This document shows, in pieces, positions 8,647-17,438 of a stretch of DNA of 64,000 bases (the first letter of the stretch is position 1; every line of letters starts with the position of its first letter). The notes under the pieces are model-generated. The model saw only the letters and a list, made by a program, of their open reading frames with translations. It searched no databases and was not told the DNA's origin. A program made the position numbers and the translations under genes. The DNA is from Pseudomonadales bacterium (GTDB lineage Bacteria; Pseudomonadota; Gammaproteobacteria; Pseudomonadales; Pseudohongiellaceae), in contig JACKOH010000002.1 of assembly GCA_024234395.1 (NCBI GenBank), forward strand, positions 1,240,001 through 1,304,000. Direction: 5' to 3'.

Positions 8647-9549
8647 TCAGGTTGCCTGGTCAGGTGCCGCCGCCAGGTCTCTGCCGAGGATGTCCGCCAG
8701 GGCCCGGGTCGCTGGTCCGGCGGCATCCTGGCTGGACACCATCAGGTACAGTGGCAACTTGCGCCGGTATCCTCCGCGCAGGGAAATTTCCCGTAACCGG
8801 CCTGCCTGCAGGTCCTGCTCCAGCCAGTTCCGGGGCAGGAATCCAAATGCCAGTCCGGACCTGATAATACTGATGCTGCTGGAGAAATGACTGACCGTCC
8901 AGCGCTGTTCCGCTTCCAGCCAGCCCGAATTGCGCTCCGAGCGCTGGCCGGAATCCCGCAATACCACCTGGCGATAGGAGCGCAGTTCCATCTCGTCAAC
9001 CTGATCCTTCTGAAACAGCGGGTGACCAGGGGCGGCAACCGGAATCATACTGATTGGCCGTAACGGTTGACCGGAAAATCCAACTGGCACAGTGGCTCCG
9101 ATCACCAGGTCCGCCTGCTTTTCCAGCAGGGCTTCCATGGTACCTGACAGGCTGGTCTCCAGGATCCGCACCCGGGTATGAGGAAAGCGCCTGGAAAAAT
9201 CTTCCAGTGAGCAGATAAGCTGACCGATTTCGAGCAGTACATCCAAAGCCACAGTGACTTCAGCCTCGAATTCCACGGCCATGGAGCGTGCCACCTCTTC
9301 CATGGTCTGGGCCTGGCGGATGAGCTGGCTGGCGTAGCGGTACAGCACTTCTCCTTCCTCGGTCAGCCGGGCCTTGCGGCCCTGTATTTCCAGTACCGGG
9401 CCTGGCAGCTGCTGGTTTAGGCGGCTGATCGCATAACTCACCGAAGACTGGCTTTTATTAAGCTTTTCGGCGGCCTGCGCATAAGTCCCGCTGTCGACTA
9501 CAGCCGTAAAGGCCAGCCAGTACTCCAGCGGAATCTTGGGTAATTTCAT
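8647..9549 (-). CDS. LysR-family transcriptional regulator
   Basis: 300 residues. The N-terminal winged helix-turn-helix is clear (residues ~9-65, with the segment AAEKLNKSQSSVSYAISRLN), followed by a linker helix and a LysR substrate-binding domain. It is divergent from the azoreductase/pirin pair with a 122-bp shared promoter region, the classic arrangement for a LysR regulator and its target, so it probably controls azoR in response to electrophiles or quinones. This target is an inference from position. A hairpin made of AACCTGAA and TTCAGGTT overlaps its stop codon and could serve as a terminator. Confidence 0.9.
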   Translation of the reverse strand: MKLPKIPLEYWLAFTAVVDSGTYAQAAEKLNKSQSSVSYAISRLNQQLPGPVLEIQGRKARLTEEGEVLYRYASQLIRQAQTMEEVARSMAVEFEAEVTVALDVLLEIGQLICSLEDFSRRFPHTRVRILETSLSGTMEALLEKQADLVIGATVPVGFSGQPLRPISMIPVAAPGHPLFQKDQVDEMELRSYRQVVLRDSGQRSERNSGWLEAEQRWTVSHFSSSISIIRSGLAFGFLPRNWLEQDLQAGRLREISLRGGYRRKLPLYLMVSSQDAAGPATRALADILGRDLAAAPDQAT

Positions 9550-9565
9550 GACTGGGACTCCAATG

Positions 9566-9625
9566 TATCTAAATACCTGATTAAAAACCGCTGAAAATCT
9601 GAACCAACTATCTAATAAAGAGATA
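9566..9625. promoter_or_regulatory. Candidate LysR operator region between the regulator and azoR
   Basis: The heptamer TATCTAA occurs twice (9566-9572 and 9609-9615), 43 bases apart (about four helical turns). The second forms a dyad, TATCT-N7-AGATA (9609-9625), of the T-N11-A type that LysR proteins bind. It sits about 50 bases before the azoR start. Confidence 0.45.
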
Positions 9626-9671
9626 TATAGTGGCTTTCGAATTCAGTCAAGTTCTACCAGAGGAGTGAAAT

Positions 9672-10322
9672 ATGATCAGGACACTTGTTCTTAAAAGCAG
9701 CATCCTGGGCTCAGACAGCGTCTCCAACCGCCTGGTCGACCGGTTGGTTACAGAAATTGAGAGCAGGGGAACGAAGCTCGACATCAGCAGCCGCGACCTG
9801 TCCCTGGCTCCGGTCCCGGCGCTGGATGCCGAGCGCTTAACGGCACTGACTACTGCACCGGAGCGGCGCAATGCGCGGCAACGTGAGCTGGTGGAAGTTG
9901 CCGATGCGCTGATTGCCGAACTGCAGGCAGCCGAGCTGCTGGTGATCGGTGCGCCGATGTACAATTTTTCCATTCCCGCCGGACTCAAAGCCTGGATTGA
10001 TCAGGTGGCCAGGGCTGGGGTGACGTTCCGGTACACAAACAAGGGTGCCGAAGGCCTGCTGAAGAACAGGCAGGCGGTGGTAATTTCCAGCATGGGCGGA
10101 GAGCATCAACCCGGCGAGACCGATCATCTGCGTCCCTACCTGAAAACGGTCCTGAATTTTCTCGGCCTGGACCGGGTGTCCTTTGTTGCTGCGACGGGAC
10201 TGAATCTGGGAGTAGAATCACGCAACCGGGCGCTGGAACAGGCCGGCGCCCGAATCGAGGTTCTGGCCGATCAACTTTCCGGCACCCTGACTGTGCCCCA
10301 TAGCTCCAAGGAGGCGGCATGA
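9672..10322 (+). CDS. azoR: FMN-dependent NADH:quinone/azo reductase
   Basis: 216 residues, the usual size. A flavodoxin-like fold is indicated by the N-terminal SSILGSDSVSNRLVD phosphate-binding region, the APMYNFSIPAGLKAWIDQV segment (~98-116) that contacts FMN and the SSMGGEH segment (~143-149). Such enzymes use NADH to reduce quinones and azo compounds in two-electron steps and protect against electrophile stress. Strong AGGAG ribosome site 8-9 bases upstream. Its stop overlaps the next start by four bases (ATGA), so azoR and the pirin gene form one operon, probably under the divergent LysR regulator. Confidence 0.92.
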   Translation: MIRTLVLKSSILGSDSVSNRLVDRLVTEIESRGTKLDISSRDLSLAPVPALDAERLTALTTAPERRNARQRELVEVADALIAELQAAELLVIGAPMYNFSIPAGLKAWIDQVARAGVTFRYTNKGAEGLLKNRQAVVISSMGGEHQPGETDHLRPYLKTVLNFLGLDRVSFVAATGLNLGVESRNRALEQAGARIEVLADQLSGTLTVPHSSKEAA

Positions 10323-11197
10323 ACGGTTCATCTGACAAATCCAGTTTTACCACCCGCAGTGTGGTGGAAGTCATGCAGGCCACTCCGGCATCGGATGGTG
10401 ACGGGGTTCGGCTGCTGCGGGTATTCGGCGGCAATAATCTGGCCCGCTTCGATCCGTTCCTGATGCTGGATGAATTCGGCTCCACCGAACCGAGGGATTA
10501 TATCGGCGGGTTTCCGCCACATCCTCACCGGGGGTTCGAGACGGTGACCTACATGCTGGAAGGCAAAATGGAACATCGTGATCACATGAACAACATCGGC
10601 CTGCTGGATGCGGGCGATGTACAGTGGATGAAGGCCGGTGCCGGAGTGATTCATTCGGAGATGCCCCGCCAGGAGGAAGGCCGCATGCGTGGTTTCCAGC
10701 TTTGGGTCAATCTGCCGGCAGCGGAAAAAATGACTGCTGCCAGCTATCGCGATATTGCCGCTGCGGACATACCTGCCTATAACCTGGATGGAGTACAGAT
10801 CAAAGCCATTGCCGGAACCTTGCAGGTCAATGGTAAGGAATTAACCGGTGCCGTGCAGGGTAACAGCACGCAACCGGCTTATCTGGATATCCACGCCGGT
10901 ACCGAAGCGACAGAACTGGTGGCGGTCATCCCGGAGTCCCACACCGCACTGATTTATGTCTATGAAGGAAAGGTGGCAATAGGCGATCAGCGTACCGGAA
11001 TTCAGGCCCGTCAGCTGGCACGACTGTCGCCAGGTCAGCAGCTACGCCTAAGCCTGGAGGCGGCGAGCCGGGTACTGCTGATTGCCGGTAAACCCCTGGG
11101 AGAACCCATAGTCCACTATGGCCCATTCGTAATGAACAGCCGGGCGGAGATCGAACAGGCGATTGCCGACTACAATGCCGGCCGTCTGGTAGGCTGA
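10319..11197 (+). CDS. Pirin-family protein
   Basis: 292 residues. A bicupin with the pirin hallmark near residue 60, FPPHPHRGFETVTYMLEG, which carries two His metal ligands; further His and Glu ligands lie in the following HRDH and VIHSEMP segments (~80-115). Pirins bind iron and some oxidise quercetin; others have regulatory roles. Translationally coupled to azoR by the ATGA overlap, which suggests a shared part in redox or quinone stress. The exact reaction cannot be read from the sequence. Confidence 0.9.
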   Translation: MNGSSDKSSFTTRSVVEVMQATPASDGDGVRLLRVFGGNNLARFDPFLMLDEFGSTEPRDYIGGFPPHPHRGFETVTYMLEGKMEHRDHMNNIGLLDAGDVQWMKAGAGVIHSEMPRQEEGRMRGFQLWVNLPAAEKMTAASYRDIAAADIPAYNLDGVQIKAIAGTLQVNGKELTGAVQGNSTQPAYLDIHAGTEATELVAVIPESHTALIYVYEGKVAIGDQRTGIQARQLARLSPGQQLRLSLEAASRVLLIAGKPLGEPIVHYGPFVMNSRAEIEQAIADYNAGRLVG

Positions 11198-11220
11198 CCG
11201 AAAGGTCCAGAAGTGAATCC

Positions 11221-11253
11221 GAGCCGGAGTTGAAGTCCAGCCGACTCCGGCTC
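11221..11253 (+). terminator. Strong hairpin after the azoR-pirin operon
   Basis: GAGCCGGAGT at 11221 pairs perfectly over 10 bases with ACTCCGGCTC at 11244, 24 bases after the pirin stop. There is no T-tract, so termination may be incomplete. Confidence 0.5.
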
Positions 11254-11360
11254 CCAAACCTGTGCCTTATTCTATGCCGGGTCCTGCCCGGAAGTTGATT
11301 GTCGGGTAGGCATTTCACATAATGCAGTTTTCCCGCCGCCAAGAATAAAGGTAACCAATC

Positions 11361-12317
11361 ATGATTTACGACAGCATTCTGCAGACCATTGGTAACACTC
11401 CGGTGGTCAGGCTGCAGCGCCTGGGCCCTGCCGATCAGAACATCTACGCCAAGCTTGAGGCATTCAACCCACTCTCGTCGGTGAAGGACAGGCTGGCCAT
11501 AGCCATTATCGAGGATGCCGAAAAGAGCGGTGCATTGAAGCCCGGCCAGACTGTCGTGGAAGCCACCTCCGGCAACACGGGAATCGCCCTGGCCATGGTC
11601 TGTGCCGCCAAGGGTTACCCCTTTGTGGCTACCATGGTTGAAACTTTCTCCATCGAGCGCCGCAAGATCATGAAGGCGCTGGGGGCCAGGGTGATTCTGA
11701 CACCGGCCTCGGAACGGGGCAGCGGCATGGTGAAACGGGCGGAAGATCTGGCGCGCGAGCATGGCTGGTTTCTGGCCAGGCAATTTGAAAACCCGGCCAA
11801 TCCCGCCTATCACCGGAATACCACCGGCCCGGAAATTCTGCGCGATTTTGCCGGTCGTGAGCTCAACTATTTTGTCTCGGGCTGGGGCACCGGGGGCACC
11901 ATGACCGGTGCCAGCCAGATGATCAAGTTGGCCAGACCCGAGACCAGGATCATCATTACTGAACCGGAAGCTGCGGCACTGTTGTCCGGCCACGAGTGGA
12001 ATCCCCATAAAATCCAGGGTTGGACCCCTGATTTCATCCCCAAGGTGCTGGACCCCTCGGTGGCCGATGAACTGGTGCTGGTTTCCGACGAGGAATCCAT
12101 CGCAACAGCCAGAAAACTGGCAGCGCAGGAAGGTATTTTTTGCGGAATCTCAGCGGGTGGTACCATGGCCGCGGCGCTGAAAGTGGCCGAACAGGCGCCG
12201 TCCGGCAGCACCTTCCTGGTGATGTTGCCGGACACCGGGGAAAGATACCTGTCCTCTCCGCTGTTCGCGGACATCAGCGAAGATTCCGATGATGCCTGGC
12301 TGGCATCGTTGTCCTAG
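11361..12317 (+). CDS. cysK: Cysteine synthase A (O-acetylserine sulfhydrylase)
   Basis: 318 residues. PLP-dependent fold type II enzyme: the Schiff-base Lys is K42 in SSVKDR, the substrate loop is TSGNTG (~70), and the phosphate-cradle GTGGT (~176) is intact. It makes cysteine from O-acetylserine and sulfide in the cytoplasm. The start has an AAGGT ribosome site. It stands alone. A MITE begins exactly at its end: the stop codon TAG (12315-12317) consists of the TA target dinucleotide plus the first base of the element. This suggests that the original 3' end may have been altered by insertion. Confidence 0.9.
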   Translation: MIYDSILQTIGNTPVVRLQRLGPADQNIYAKLEAFNPLSSVKDRLAIAIIEDAEKSGALKPGQTVVEATSGNTGIALAMVCAAKGYPFVATMVETFSIERRKIMKALGARVILTPASERGSGMVKRAEDLAREHGWFLARQFENPANPAYHRNTTGPEILRDFAGRELNYFVSGWGTGGTMTGASQMIKLARPETRIIITEPEAAALLSGHEWNPHKIQGWTPDFIPKVLDPSVADELVLVSDEESIATARKLAAQEGIFCGISAGGTMAAALKVAEQAPSGSTFLVMLPDTGERYLSSPLFADISEDSDDAWLASLS

Positions 12318-12582
12318 TGTCCTGTCCGGTTAATTCGTCGCATTTCAGCGTGCCAGCCAAGGTTCCTGGCAAGGCGCGCCTTGCAGGCAATGGCCGTAGC
12401 CCTTGTCAAAAGGCGCAACGCGGCCAGGGGTCTTGGCTGGCACGCCCTCCGGGAGCCTGCATAAAGCGCTGTAGCAGCGTTGCGACCCTTGGAAATACAA
12501 CCAGTATTCCCTGCGGATCGCGCCTCACTACAGCGCTTTATGCAGGCTCTGAAATACAACGAATTAACCGGACAGGACACTA
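12315..12582 (+). mobile_element. 264-bp MITE-like element (copy 2, full length)
   Basis: The element runs from GTGTCCTGTCC at 12317 to its inverted copy ending at 12580 and is flanked on both sides by TA, as expected of IS630/Tc1-mariner-type insertions. Terminal inverted repeats are perfect for 22 bases and continue imperfectly to ~31. An internal inverted repeat (GCCTGCATAAAGCGCTGTAG and its complement near the right end) makes a second nested hairpin. The copy at 34126-34389 has the same length and differs at one base that I can see. Another short TAGTGTCCTGT follows directly at 12581. No coding capacity. Confidence 0.9.
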
Positions 12583-12658
12583 GTGTCCTGTAGACCTGGC
12601 TGTGCAGATGACGTTTTTCGACAGCTTGTACAGCCAGAAACCGGCAACAGTGACATCG

Positions 12659-13453
12659 TCAGCCAGAGGGGCTGCTAAGCAGCCCCGGCAGGTCGGCAAT
12701 CGAGTCGATCACGGCGTTTGGCGAGATTTCCGAACGCCTGGCGAACTCTTCACGGTATTTGCCGGTTCTAACAAGCACACCTGACAGGCCAGCCGCCTGC
12801 GCCCCACCGACATCGTTTTCGATATCATCCCCTACCACCAGGACCTGGTGCGGTTCCAGACCCATGTTGGCCACTGCCAGGTGAAAAAATTCCTCGCTGG
12901 GTTTGCCGATGATGGTGGCGTGCTTGCCGGTGACGAATTCCAGTCCGGCGACAAAGGCCCCGATATCCATCTGCAGCCCCTGCTCGGTTTGCCAGTACTT
13001 GTTCATGTGCATGGCAATCAGTTCGGCACCCGCCATGAGTTCGTTGAAGACACGGTTCAGGAGTCGATAATCCCAGGCTGCCCCGATGTCTCCGACGATC
13101 ACATAGTCCGGAACGGAATCTGTCTGGTCAAATTCCGAGAATTCCGTTCTGGCGGAATCCCGGATCAGCAGGTGTACTGTCGGCGATCCCTGGCGCGCCA
13201 GGTAGTCGCGGGTGGCGCTGACGGCGCTGAATATCTGAGCGGCGTCGATGTCGAAGCCCAGCCCCTGCAGTTTGTCTGCCACGGCGCTGGCGGTTCGGGT
13301 CGAGGTATTGGTGATAAAGCGGAATGGAATGCCGTTTCTTTTAAGCCACTGCAAGGTCTCCGCGGCGCCATCGATTACCTGGTCGCCCACATACAGCACC
13401 CCATCCAGATCAAATAGAACGCCCCTGATACGGGCGGTTTCCAGTCTACTCAT
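12659..13453 (-). CDS. HAD-superfamily (class IIA) phosphatase
   Basis: 264 residues. HAD motif I is FDLDGVLYVGD (Asp nucleophile and acid at about 15 and 17), motif II is ITNTST (~46), the Lys of motif III lies in IGKPSEEFF (~188) and motif IV is VVGDDIENDVGGA (~207-219). The cap of class IIA lies between motifs II and III. The pattern is close to the family containing human LHPP (phospholysine/phosphohistidine phosphatase) and NagD-like enzymes; the substrate is not determinable. It faces cysK across the MITE. Confidence 0.88.
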   Translation of the reverse strand: MSRLETARIRGVLFDLDGVLYVGDQVIDGAAETLQWLKRNGIPFRFITNTSTRTASAVADKLQGLGFDIDAAQIFSAVSATRDYLARQGSPTVHLLIRDSARTEFSEFDQTDSVPDYVIVGDIGAAWDYRLLNRVFNELMAGAELIAMHMNKYWQTEQGLQMDIGAFVAGLEFVTGKHATIIGKPSEEFFHLAVANMGLEPHQVLVVGDDIENDVGGAQAAGLSGVLVRTGKYREEFARRSEISPNAVIDSIADLPGLLSSPSG

Positions 13454-13513
13454 AGTTGCCGTTGCTCCCGTCGTTGATGCAGGTTACGGTTTCATTGTTT
13501 ACGGAACCTCAGA

Positions 13514-13951
13514 TTACAGGTTACCTGACAATCCCGGGTCGACCAGAGCCAGCAGTACCAGGCCGGTGAGAATAAACAGCATGACCATGCTGGCCTGGAA
13601 CAGTCGCTTGCGCAACCTGACTATATTGGAGCCCAGGTGAACCCGCGCATGGGCTATCCGCAACAGGGCATAGGCCAGGGCGATCGCTTGCGCCAGCGGT
13701 CCGGCCGCCCCGAGCAGCCAGAGCAGGATCACCAGTACGTAAAACAGCACCGGCGTTTCAAACTGATTGCGGATGTTGTTGTTAACCTTCTGCACGCTTT
13801 CCGGCCAGGCATCGTCGTGCAGGGCGCGGCGTGACTGGTCCACTTCGCCGTTTTTGACTGCTTCTTCTTTTACTGCACCGATCCGGTAGAAAACGAACAG
13901 AGTAAGAATGATCTGAATAAGCAGTGGAATAAAGATTAAATCCTGATTCAT
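13514..13951 (-). CDS. MAPEG-family membrane protein
   Basis: 145 residues with four membrane helices. The conserved region RNQFETPVLFYVLVILLWL (~60-78) and the later LAYALLRIAHARVHLGSN (~91-108) are characteristic of MAPEG proteins (membrane-associated eicosanoid/glutathione metabolism). Bacterial members are mostly uncharacterised. It is followed on the same strand by the dipeptidase gene upstream (14 kb), with a 30-bp gap, so they may share a transcript. Confidence 0.85.
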   Translation of the reverse strand: MNQDLIFIPLLIQIILTLFVFYRIGAVKEEAVKNGEVDQSRRALHDDAWPESVQKVNNNIRNQFETPVLFYVLVILLWLLGAAGPLAQAIALAYALLRIAHARVHLGSNIVRLRKRLFQASMVMLFILTGLVLLALVDPGLSGNL

Positions 13952-13981
13952 GGTCGCTGGCCTCCGGGATTTAATGACCTG

Positions 13982-14749
13982 TCAGCGGGCAGGGAAATCC
14001 ACGGGAAAATTAAAGTAGCTGTCCGGGTAAGGCTCCCCGTCCAGGGTAAAGTGCCACCATTCCTGCGCATAGTTACTGAATCCGGCGGCCTTCATGAGTT
14101 CCCGCAGCAGATCACGATTGCTGCGGGCGGCCCCGGAAATATCGGGGTTGTCAGTGTGGGAAAGCTCATCGAAGCAGTCGTAACCGGTTCCCATTTCCAC
14201 GCTGTTGTCCGGGAATCGCCGGGACCTGTCCAGGCGGCAATCGAACCGATCGGGATCGGGTCTCGCCGAAGGCTGCCGGGATCCGACCGGCACCAGGGTC
14301 ATATCCAGAGTGCTGCCGCGGCTGTGTCCGGAGCGTTCGGCGATATAACCCCTGGCAAATAGTTCCGCTTTCGGGACCTGGGGATAGAAACGCTGCTGCT
14401 GAAATGTATCGTCGGGGTCGGCTGCCCAGTTTAAAAAGTCGTTCACTGCCTGCTGGGGCCGATAACAGTCATAGACTTTCAGGGAGTAACCCAGGCCGAG
14501 TGCCTGCTGTTGGGCAGTAATAAGTGCCTGTGCGGCCGGCTCGCTCAACAGGCATGCTGGTGCCAGGTAGCCCTTGACCGGGCGACCCATGAAATTGTTA
14601 TCGGAGTAATAGCGGATATCCAGCTGAATGGTCGGGTCGACATCCGCAATAGACACGAATCCGGCAAGCAGACTTTCAGGCTCCGGCCGACTGTGGCAGC
14701 CGGCCAGGATAAGAAGGAGCGCTGGAAACAGCGAATAAGCGGGTTTCAT
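13982..14749 (-). CDS. VanX/DdpX-type D-Ala-D-Ala dipeptidase, lipoprotein
   Basis: 255 residues with lipobox LILAGC (Cys18). Peptidase M15D zinc-site motifs are present: SGHSRGSTLD (~140-149, His and Asp ligands) and EWWHF (~233-237, catalytic Glu and third ligand His). An Arg in YDCYRPQ (~98) is the conserved transition-state Arg of VanX. Enzymes of this family cleave D-Ala-D-Ala; periplasmic or outer-membrane forms usually serve peptidoglycan peptide recycling rather than vancomycin resistance. Its start overlaps the last base of the OYE gene stop, so the two are translationally coupled. Confidence 0.88.
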   Translation of the reverse strand: MKPAYSLFPALLLILAGCHSRPEPESLLAGFVSIADVDPTIQLDIRYYSDNNFMGRPVKGYLAPACLLSEPAAQALITAQQQALGLGYSLKVYDCYRPQQAVNDFLNWAADPDDTFQQQRFYPQVPKAELFARGYIAERSGHSRGSTLDMTLVPVGSRQPSARPDPDRFDCRLDRSRRFPDNSVEMGTGYDCFDELSHTDNPDISGAARSNRDLLRELMKAAGFSNYAQEWWHFTLDGEPYPDSYFNFPVDFPAR

Positions 14750-15891
14750 CAGGCCAGTTTCTGCAGGTAGTCCCGGGTAAATTCGATCACTTCGGCTTCG
14801 CGTCCGGTCCGTATTTTCTGCACCCAGGCGGGATCGGAAAGCAGGGCTCTACCGATTGCGACCAGGTCGAACTCATTATTCTCCATCCGACGAATCAAGT
14901 CATCCAGGCCTGCCTTACGTGCTTCCTGACCACCGAATGTACGCAGAAAATCGTTGTCCAGTCCGACGCTGCCCACGGTGATGGAAGGTTTGCCGGTCAG
15001 TTTTTTAGTCCAGCCTGCAAGGTTAAGATCGGAACCGGAAAATTCCGGGTCGTTAAAACGCCTCGTGCTGCAGTGAAAAATGTCCACACCTGCCTCGACC
15101 AGGGGTTGCAGGAAGGAGTCAAGTTCCTCCGCCGAAGCGGCCATCTTGTGATTGTAGTCACCGCTTTTCCATTGTGAGAAACGGAATACGATGGGAAAGT
15201 CTTCCGGAACTGCAGCCCGCATGGCGGCCACTATCTCAGTGGCGAAACGGGTGCGTTGTGCCAGGTTGCCCCCATAGGCGTCCTGGCGCTGATTGGTGAC
15301 CGACCAGAAAAACTGATCGATCAGATAGCTGTGGGCGCCATGTATCTCAATCCCGTCGAAGCCGGTTGCCACCGCGTCGACCGCTGCCTGCCGGTAGGCG
15401 CCTACACAGGCGTCGATGTCTGCCTGGGTCATGGCTTCGGGAATTTCCGCACCGGGTGGGGGCTCACCCCGGGACAGGTGAACCGGATGCATCACTGCAG
15501 AGGGTCCGACTATGGCCTCGTCCGGATCGGGTCCGACGCCCTTTTTCCGGACGCTGCCCACATGCCAGATCTGCGGAATTATGAAGCCACCCGCCCCATG
15601 TACTTCGTCAACGACCCGTTGCCAGCCGGACAGGGCGGCACCAAAGAAATTCGGTACGTCCGGTGAGCCGTGAGCGCCTCTAAAGTCCGGGTGCGTACCT
15701 TCGGTCACGATCAGACCGACGCCACCCTCGGCACGCCGTCGGTAGTAAGCAGCCACTTCCGCACCAGGCACATTGCCCGGTGATTTGCTGCGCGTCATCG
15801 GTGCCATGACCAGCCGGTTCGGCAGGTTGACCCGACCGAATGGAAAAGGGCGGAACAGAGTCTCGACGTCTGTTGCGATAGTGTTACTCAT
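14749..15891 (-). CDS. Old yellow enzyme-type NADH:flavin oxidoreductase
   Basis: 380 residues. FMN-binding TIM barrel: N-terminal NRLVMAPMTRS (~25-35), the active-site region EIHGAHSYLIDQFFW (~180-194, with HGAH in place of the His-His/His-Asn pair), YGGNLAQRTRF, and the phosphate-binding end with ITVGSVG and DLVAIGRALLSDP. Reduces activated alkenes, nitro compounds or nitrate esters with NAD(P)H. It has a triple 10-bp repeat in its leader that may be an operator. First gene of a unit with the VanX-like dipeptidase. Confidence 0.9.
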   Translation of the reverse strand: MSNTIATDVETLFRPFPFGRVNLPNRLVMAPMTRSKSPGNVPGAEVAAYYRRRAEGGVGLIVTEGTHPDFRGAHGSPDVPNFFGAALSGWQRVVDEVHGAGGFIIPQIWHVGSVRKKGVGPDPDEAIVGPSAVMHPVHLSRGEPPPGAEIPEAMTQADIDACVGAYRQAAVDAVATGFDGIEIHGAHSYLIDQFFWSVTNQRQDAYGGNLAQRTRFATEIVAAMRAAVPEDFPIVFRFSQWKSGDYNHKMAASAEELDSFLQPLVEAGVDIFHCSTRRFNDPEFSGSDLNLAGWTKKLTGKPSITVGSVGLDNDFLRTFGGQEARKAGLDDLIRRMENNEFDLVAIGRALLSDPAWVQKIRTGREAEVIEFTRDYLQKLA

Positions 15892-16231
15892 CTGGCATTT
15901 CTCTCTTTATATGACGTTATATGGCCTTATATGACCTTTACCGGGCGATTATTTTCACTGTTCTGCGCAGCCTGTCTGCGTGGCTGGTGCAAACCGTCAA
16001 AACGACGGCAGGGCGATTGAGCCAGTATACTCTTTTTAAGCCGCGGCATTCTCCACAGACATGGTCACAGCCTTCACTGTCAGCGAGACCGGCGCAGTGA
16101 CCAGGGGGTTAAGAGAGGCGTCAGGCGACCTTTTTGAATTCGGGCAGCTCCAGCGAGCAGAGTGAAGCAGGAACTGATGGCATTGCCAGGGCAGCATGGG
16201 AGACATGCTGCCTTTGGCAGGAATCAGAGAG
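15892..16231. other. 340-bp gap between the OYE gene and the cytochrome gene
   Basis: No gene that I can support. The left end holds the triple repeat at 15907-15936. A minus-strand frame (16036-16317) overlaps the cytochrome gene and has no recognisable features. Confidence 0.4.
15907..15936 (-). promoter_or_regulatory. Three tandem 10-bp repeats upstream of the OYE gene
   Basis: TTATATGACG, TTATATGGCC and TTATATGACC follow one another without gap, 16 to 45 bases before the OYE start codon. Ten-base phasing places each unit on the same face of the helix, which suits cooperative binding of a regulator; a TetR or MarR type is usual for OYE genes, but none is adjacent. The AT-rich units may also include the promoter. 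Confidence 0.5.
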
Positions 16232-16858
16232 TCACCGTTGGCGCGACTGGTAGACGCCAAAGTACACAAAAGGAGCGGTTGCCCGCTGGCCCGGACGGAC
16301 ATTGGCCGGGACCTCATGACGAACAGCCGGCAGGCTTTTCAGATACATGGCTATCGCCTGGGCATCGGCTTCCAGGATATTGGCATAGGCCGGCCACGGC
16401 ATGACCGGGATGGTCTCGCCACCGTGCTGATCGATACCCAGGCGGATCATGCGGACCAGGTCTTCCAGGCTGCGGTCACCGATTCCGGTAGCCGGATCCG
16501 GAGTCAGGTTGGACGCATAAAGTACGCCCGGCCGCGATGTCGCCATCGGATTGGAGTAGGCAATTCCCACCGACGAGCCCGCCAGTTCGTGACCCGGCAC
16601 CGGGGCTCCCACCAGGGCACCGTCGGTATGACAGCTGCCACAACCCAGCAGGCTCACCAGGTATCTGCCGCGCGCGACCGACTCGGCTGGATAACTTCCC
16701 GGTGCAGCATCCGGGGCGGCCAGGATCGTGGCCGGTTCCAGCTGTTCATAATCATCCAGCGGATTGTAGTAGCTGGTACAGCCTGCCAACAGCAGGGCGC
16801 TGCCCGCGATCAACAGTACGGGCAGAAACTCAGAAATGCGGCACATGCCCACCTCCAC
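16232..16858 (-). CDS. Lipoprotein c-type cytochrome
   Basis: 208 residues. Lipobox LLLAGC (Cys27) is followed by a spacer and one class I cytochrome c domain with heme motif CGSCH (~73-77); the region ASNLTPDPATGIGD and the later MPWPAYANI (distal Met candidate) are typical of the cytochrome subunits that accompany gluconate, alcohol or aldehyde dehydrogenases. Only one CxxCH is present. No dehydrogenase gene is adjacent, so its electron donor is unknown. Confidence 0.82.
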   Translation of the reverse strand: MEVGMCRISEFLPVLLIAGSALLLAGCTSYYNPLDDYEQLEPATILAAPDAAPGSYPAESVARGRYLVSLLGCGSCHTDGALVGAPVPGHELAGSSVGIAYSNPMATSRPGVLYASNLTPDPATGIGDRSLEDLVRMIRLGIDQHGGETIPVMPWPAYANILEADAQAIAMYLKSLPAVRHEVPANVRPGQRATAPFVYFGVYQSRQR

Positions 16859-17255
16859 GGGAAGAAGTTTACGAGTTGCCTACTTTACCGGATTGATTGG
16901 CAACTTACATGGCGTTTGTCGGGGATTTTTTCCTGAGCAAGCTGTTCAGCAGTCGCTCGTGCTTCCGGATAGCACGAAATTTCCGGGTCCGGGGATTGCT
17001 CCAGTCAGCAGAAAGACGACATTCAGAGCGGCTTTCGAAACCGCCAGCTGCGCCGTCGTCGTCAAGTGAGGAAGAAGGTCTTCTGGCCGATAGCTGCGCT
17101 GCGGTCGTAGAAGTTTGTGATCGAGTTCAAAAATAGTATAAATAATTAGATTAAGAAGCCGGTTAAAGACATTGTTTATGTTATAAATTTTCCTGCTCTC
17201 AATCCGTGGCAGGGTCGAGATTTGTCAAACCAATGAAAACAGGTAGGTAGAAATC
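16859..17255. other. 397-bp upstream region of the Flp pilin gene
   Basis: No gene supported. The last ~140 bases are markedly AT-rich (17110-17200, with TATAAAT-like boxes) and are the expected place for the pilin promoter, but I cannot fix a well-spaced -35/-10 pair. The pilin ribosome site is AGGTAGGTAG at about 17241-17250. Confidence 0.4.
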
Positions 17256-17438
17256 ATGAAATTGTTGTCTTTTCTGAAAGCTAAGAAAGAACGGGGCGCT
17301 TCACTGGTGGAATACGCCATCCTGGTGGCGCTGATTGCTCTGGCCGTTATCGTGGTGGTCGGCATTCTGGGTCAGCAGATCAATGGTGTGTTCACCACTA
17401 TCAACCAGACCCTGAACGCAGCAATCTCGGGGAACTGA
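17256..17438 (+). CDS. flp: Flp/Fap-type (type IVb) pilin
   Basis: 60 residues, normal for Flp pilins. A short basic leader (LKAKKERG) precedes the processing site and the mature start ASLVEYAILVALIALAVIVV: the Glu five residues after the cleavage Gly and the following Tyr are the Flp hallmark. It is the structural subunit of the Tad pilus whose assembly genes follow from 17876. The prepilin peptidase (TadV/CpaA) needed to process it is not in this window. A stable hairpin directly downstream would allow higher pilin expression than the assembly genes. Confidence 0.92.
   Translation: MKLLSFLKAKKERGASLVEYAILVALIALAVIVVVGILGQQINGVFTTINQTLNAAISGN

Noticed and set aside
12314..12583. 88-codon frames on both strands inside the 264-bp element
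   Set aside because: They arise from the palindromic MITE sequence, are present on both strands, and have no protein features.
16036..16317. 93-codon minus-strand frame after the cytochrome gene
   Set aside because: Overlaps the cytochrome gene in another frame and shows no domain, signal peptide or ribosome site.
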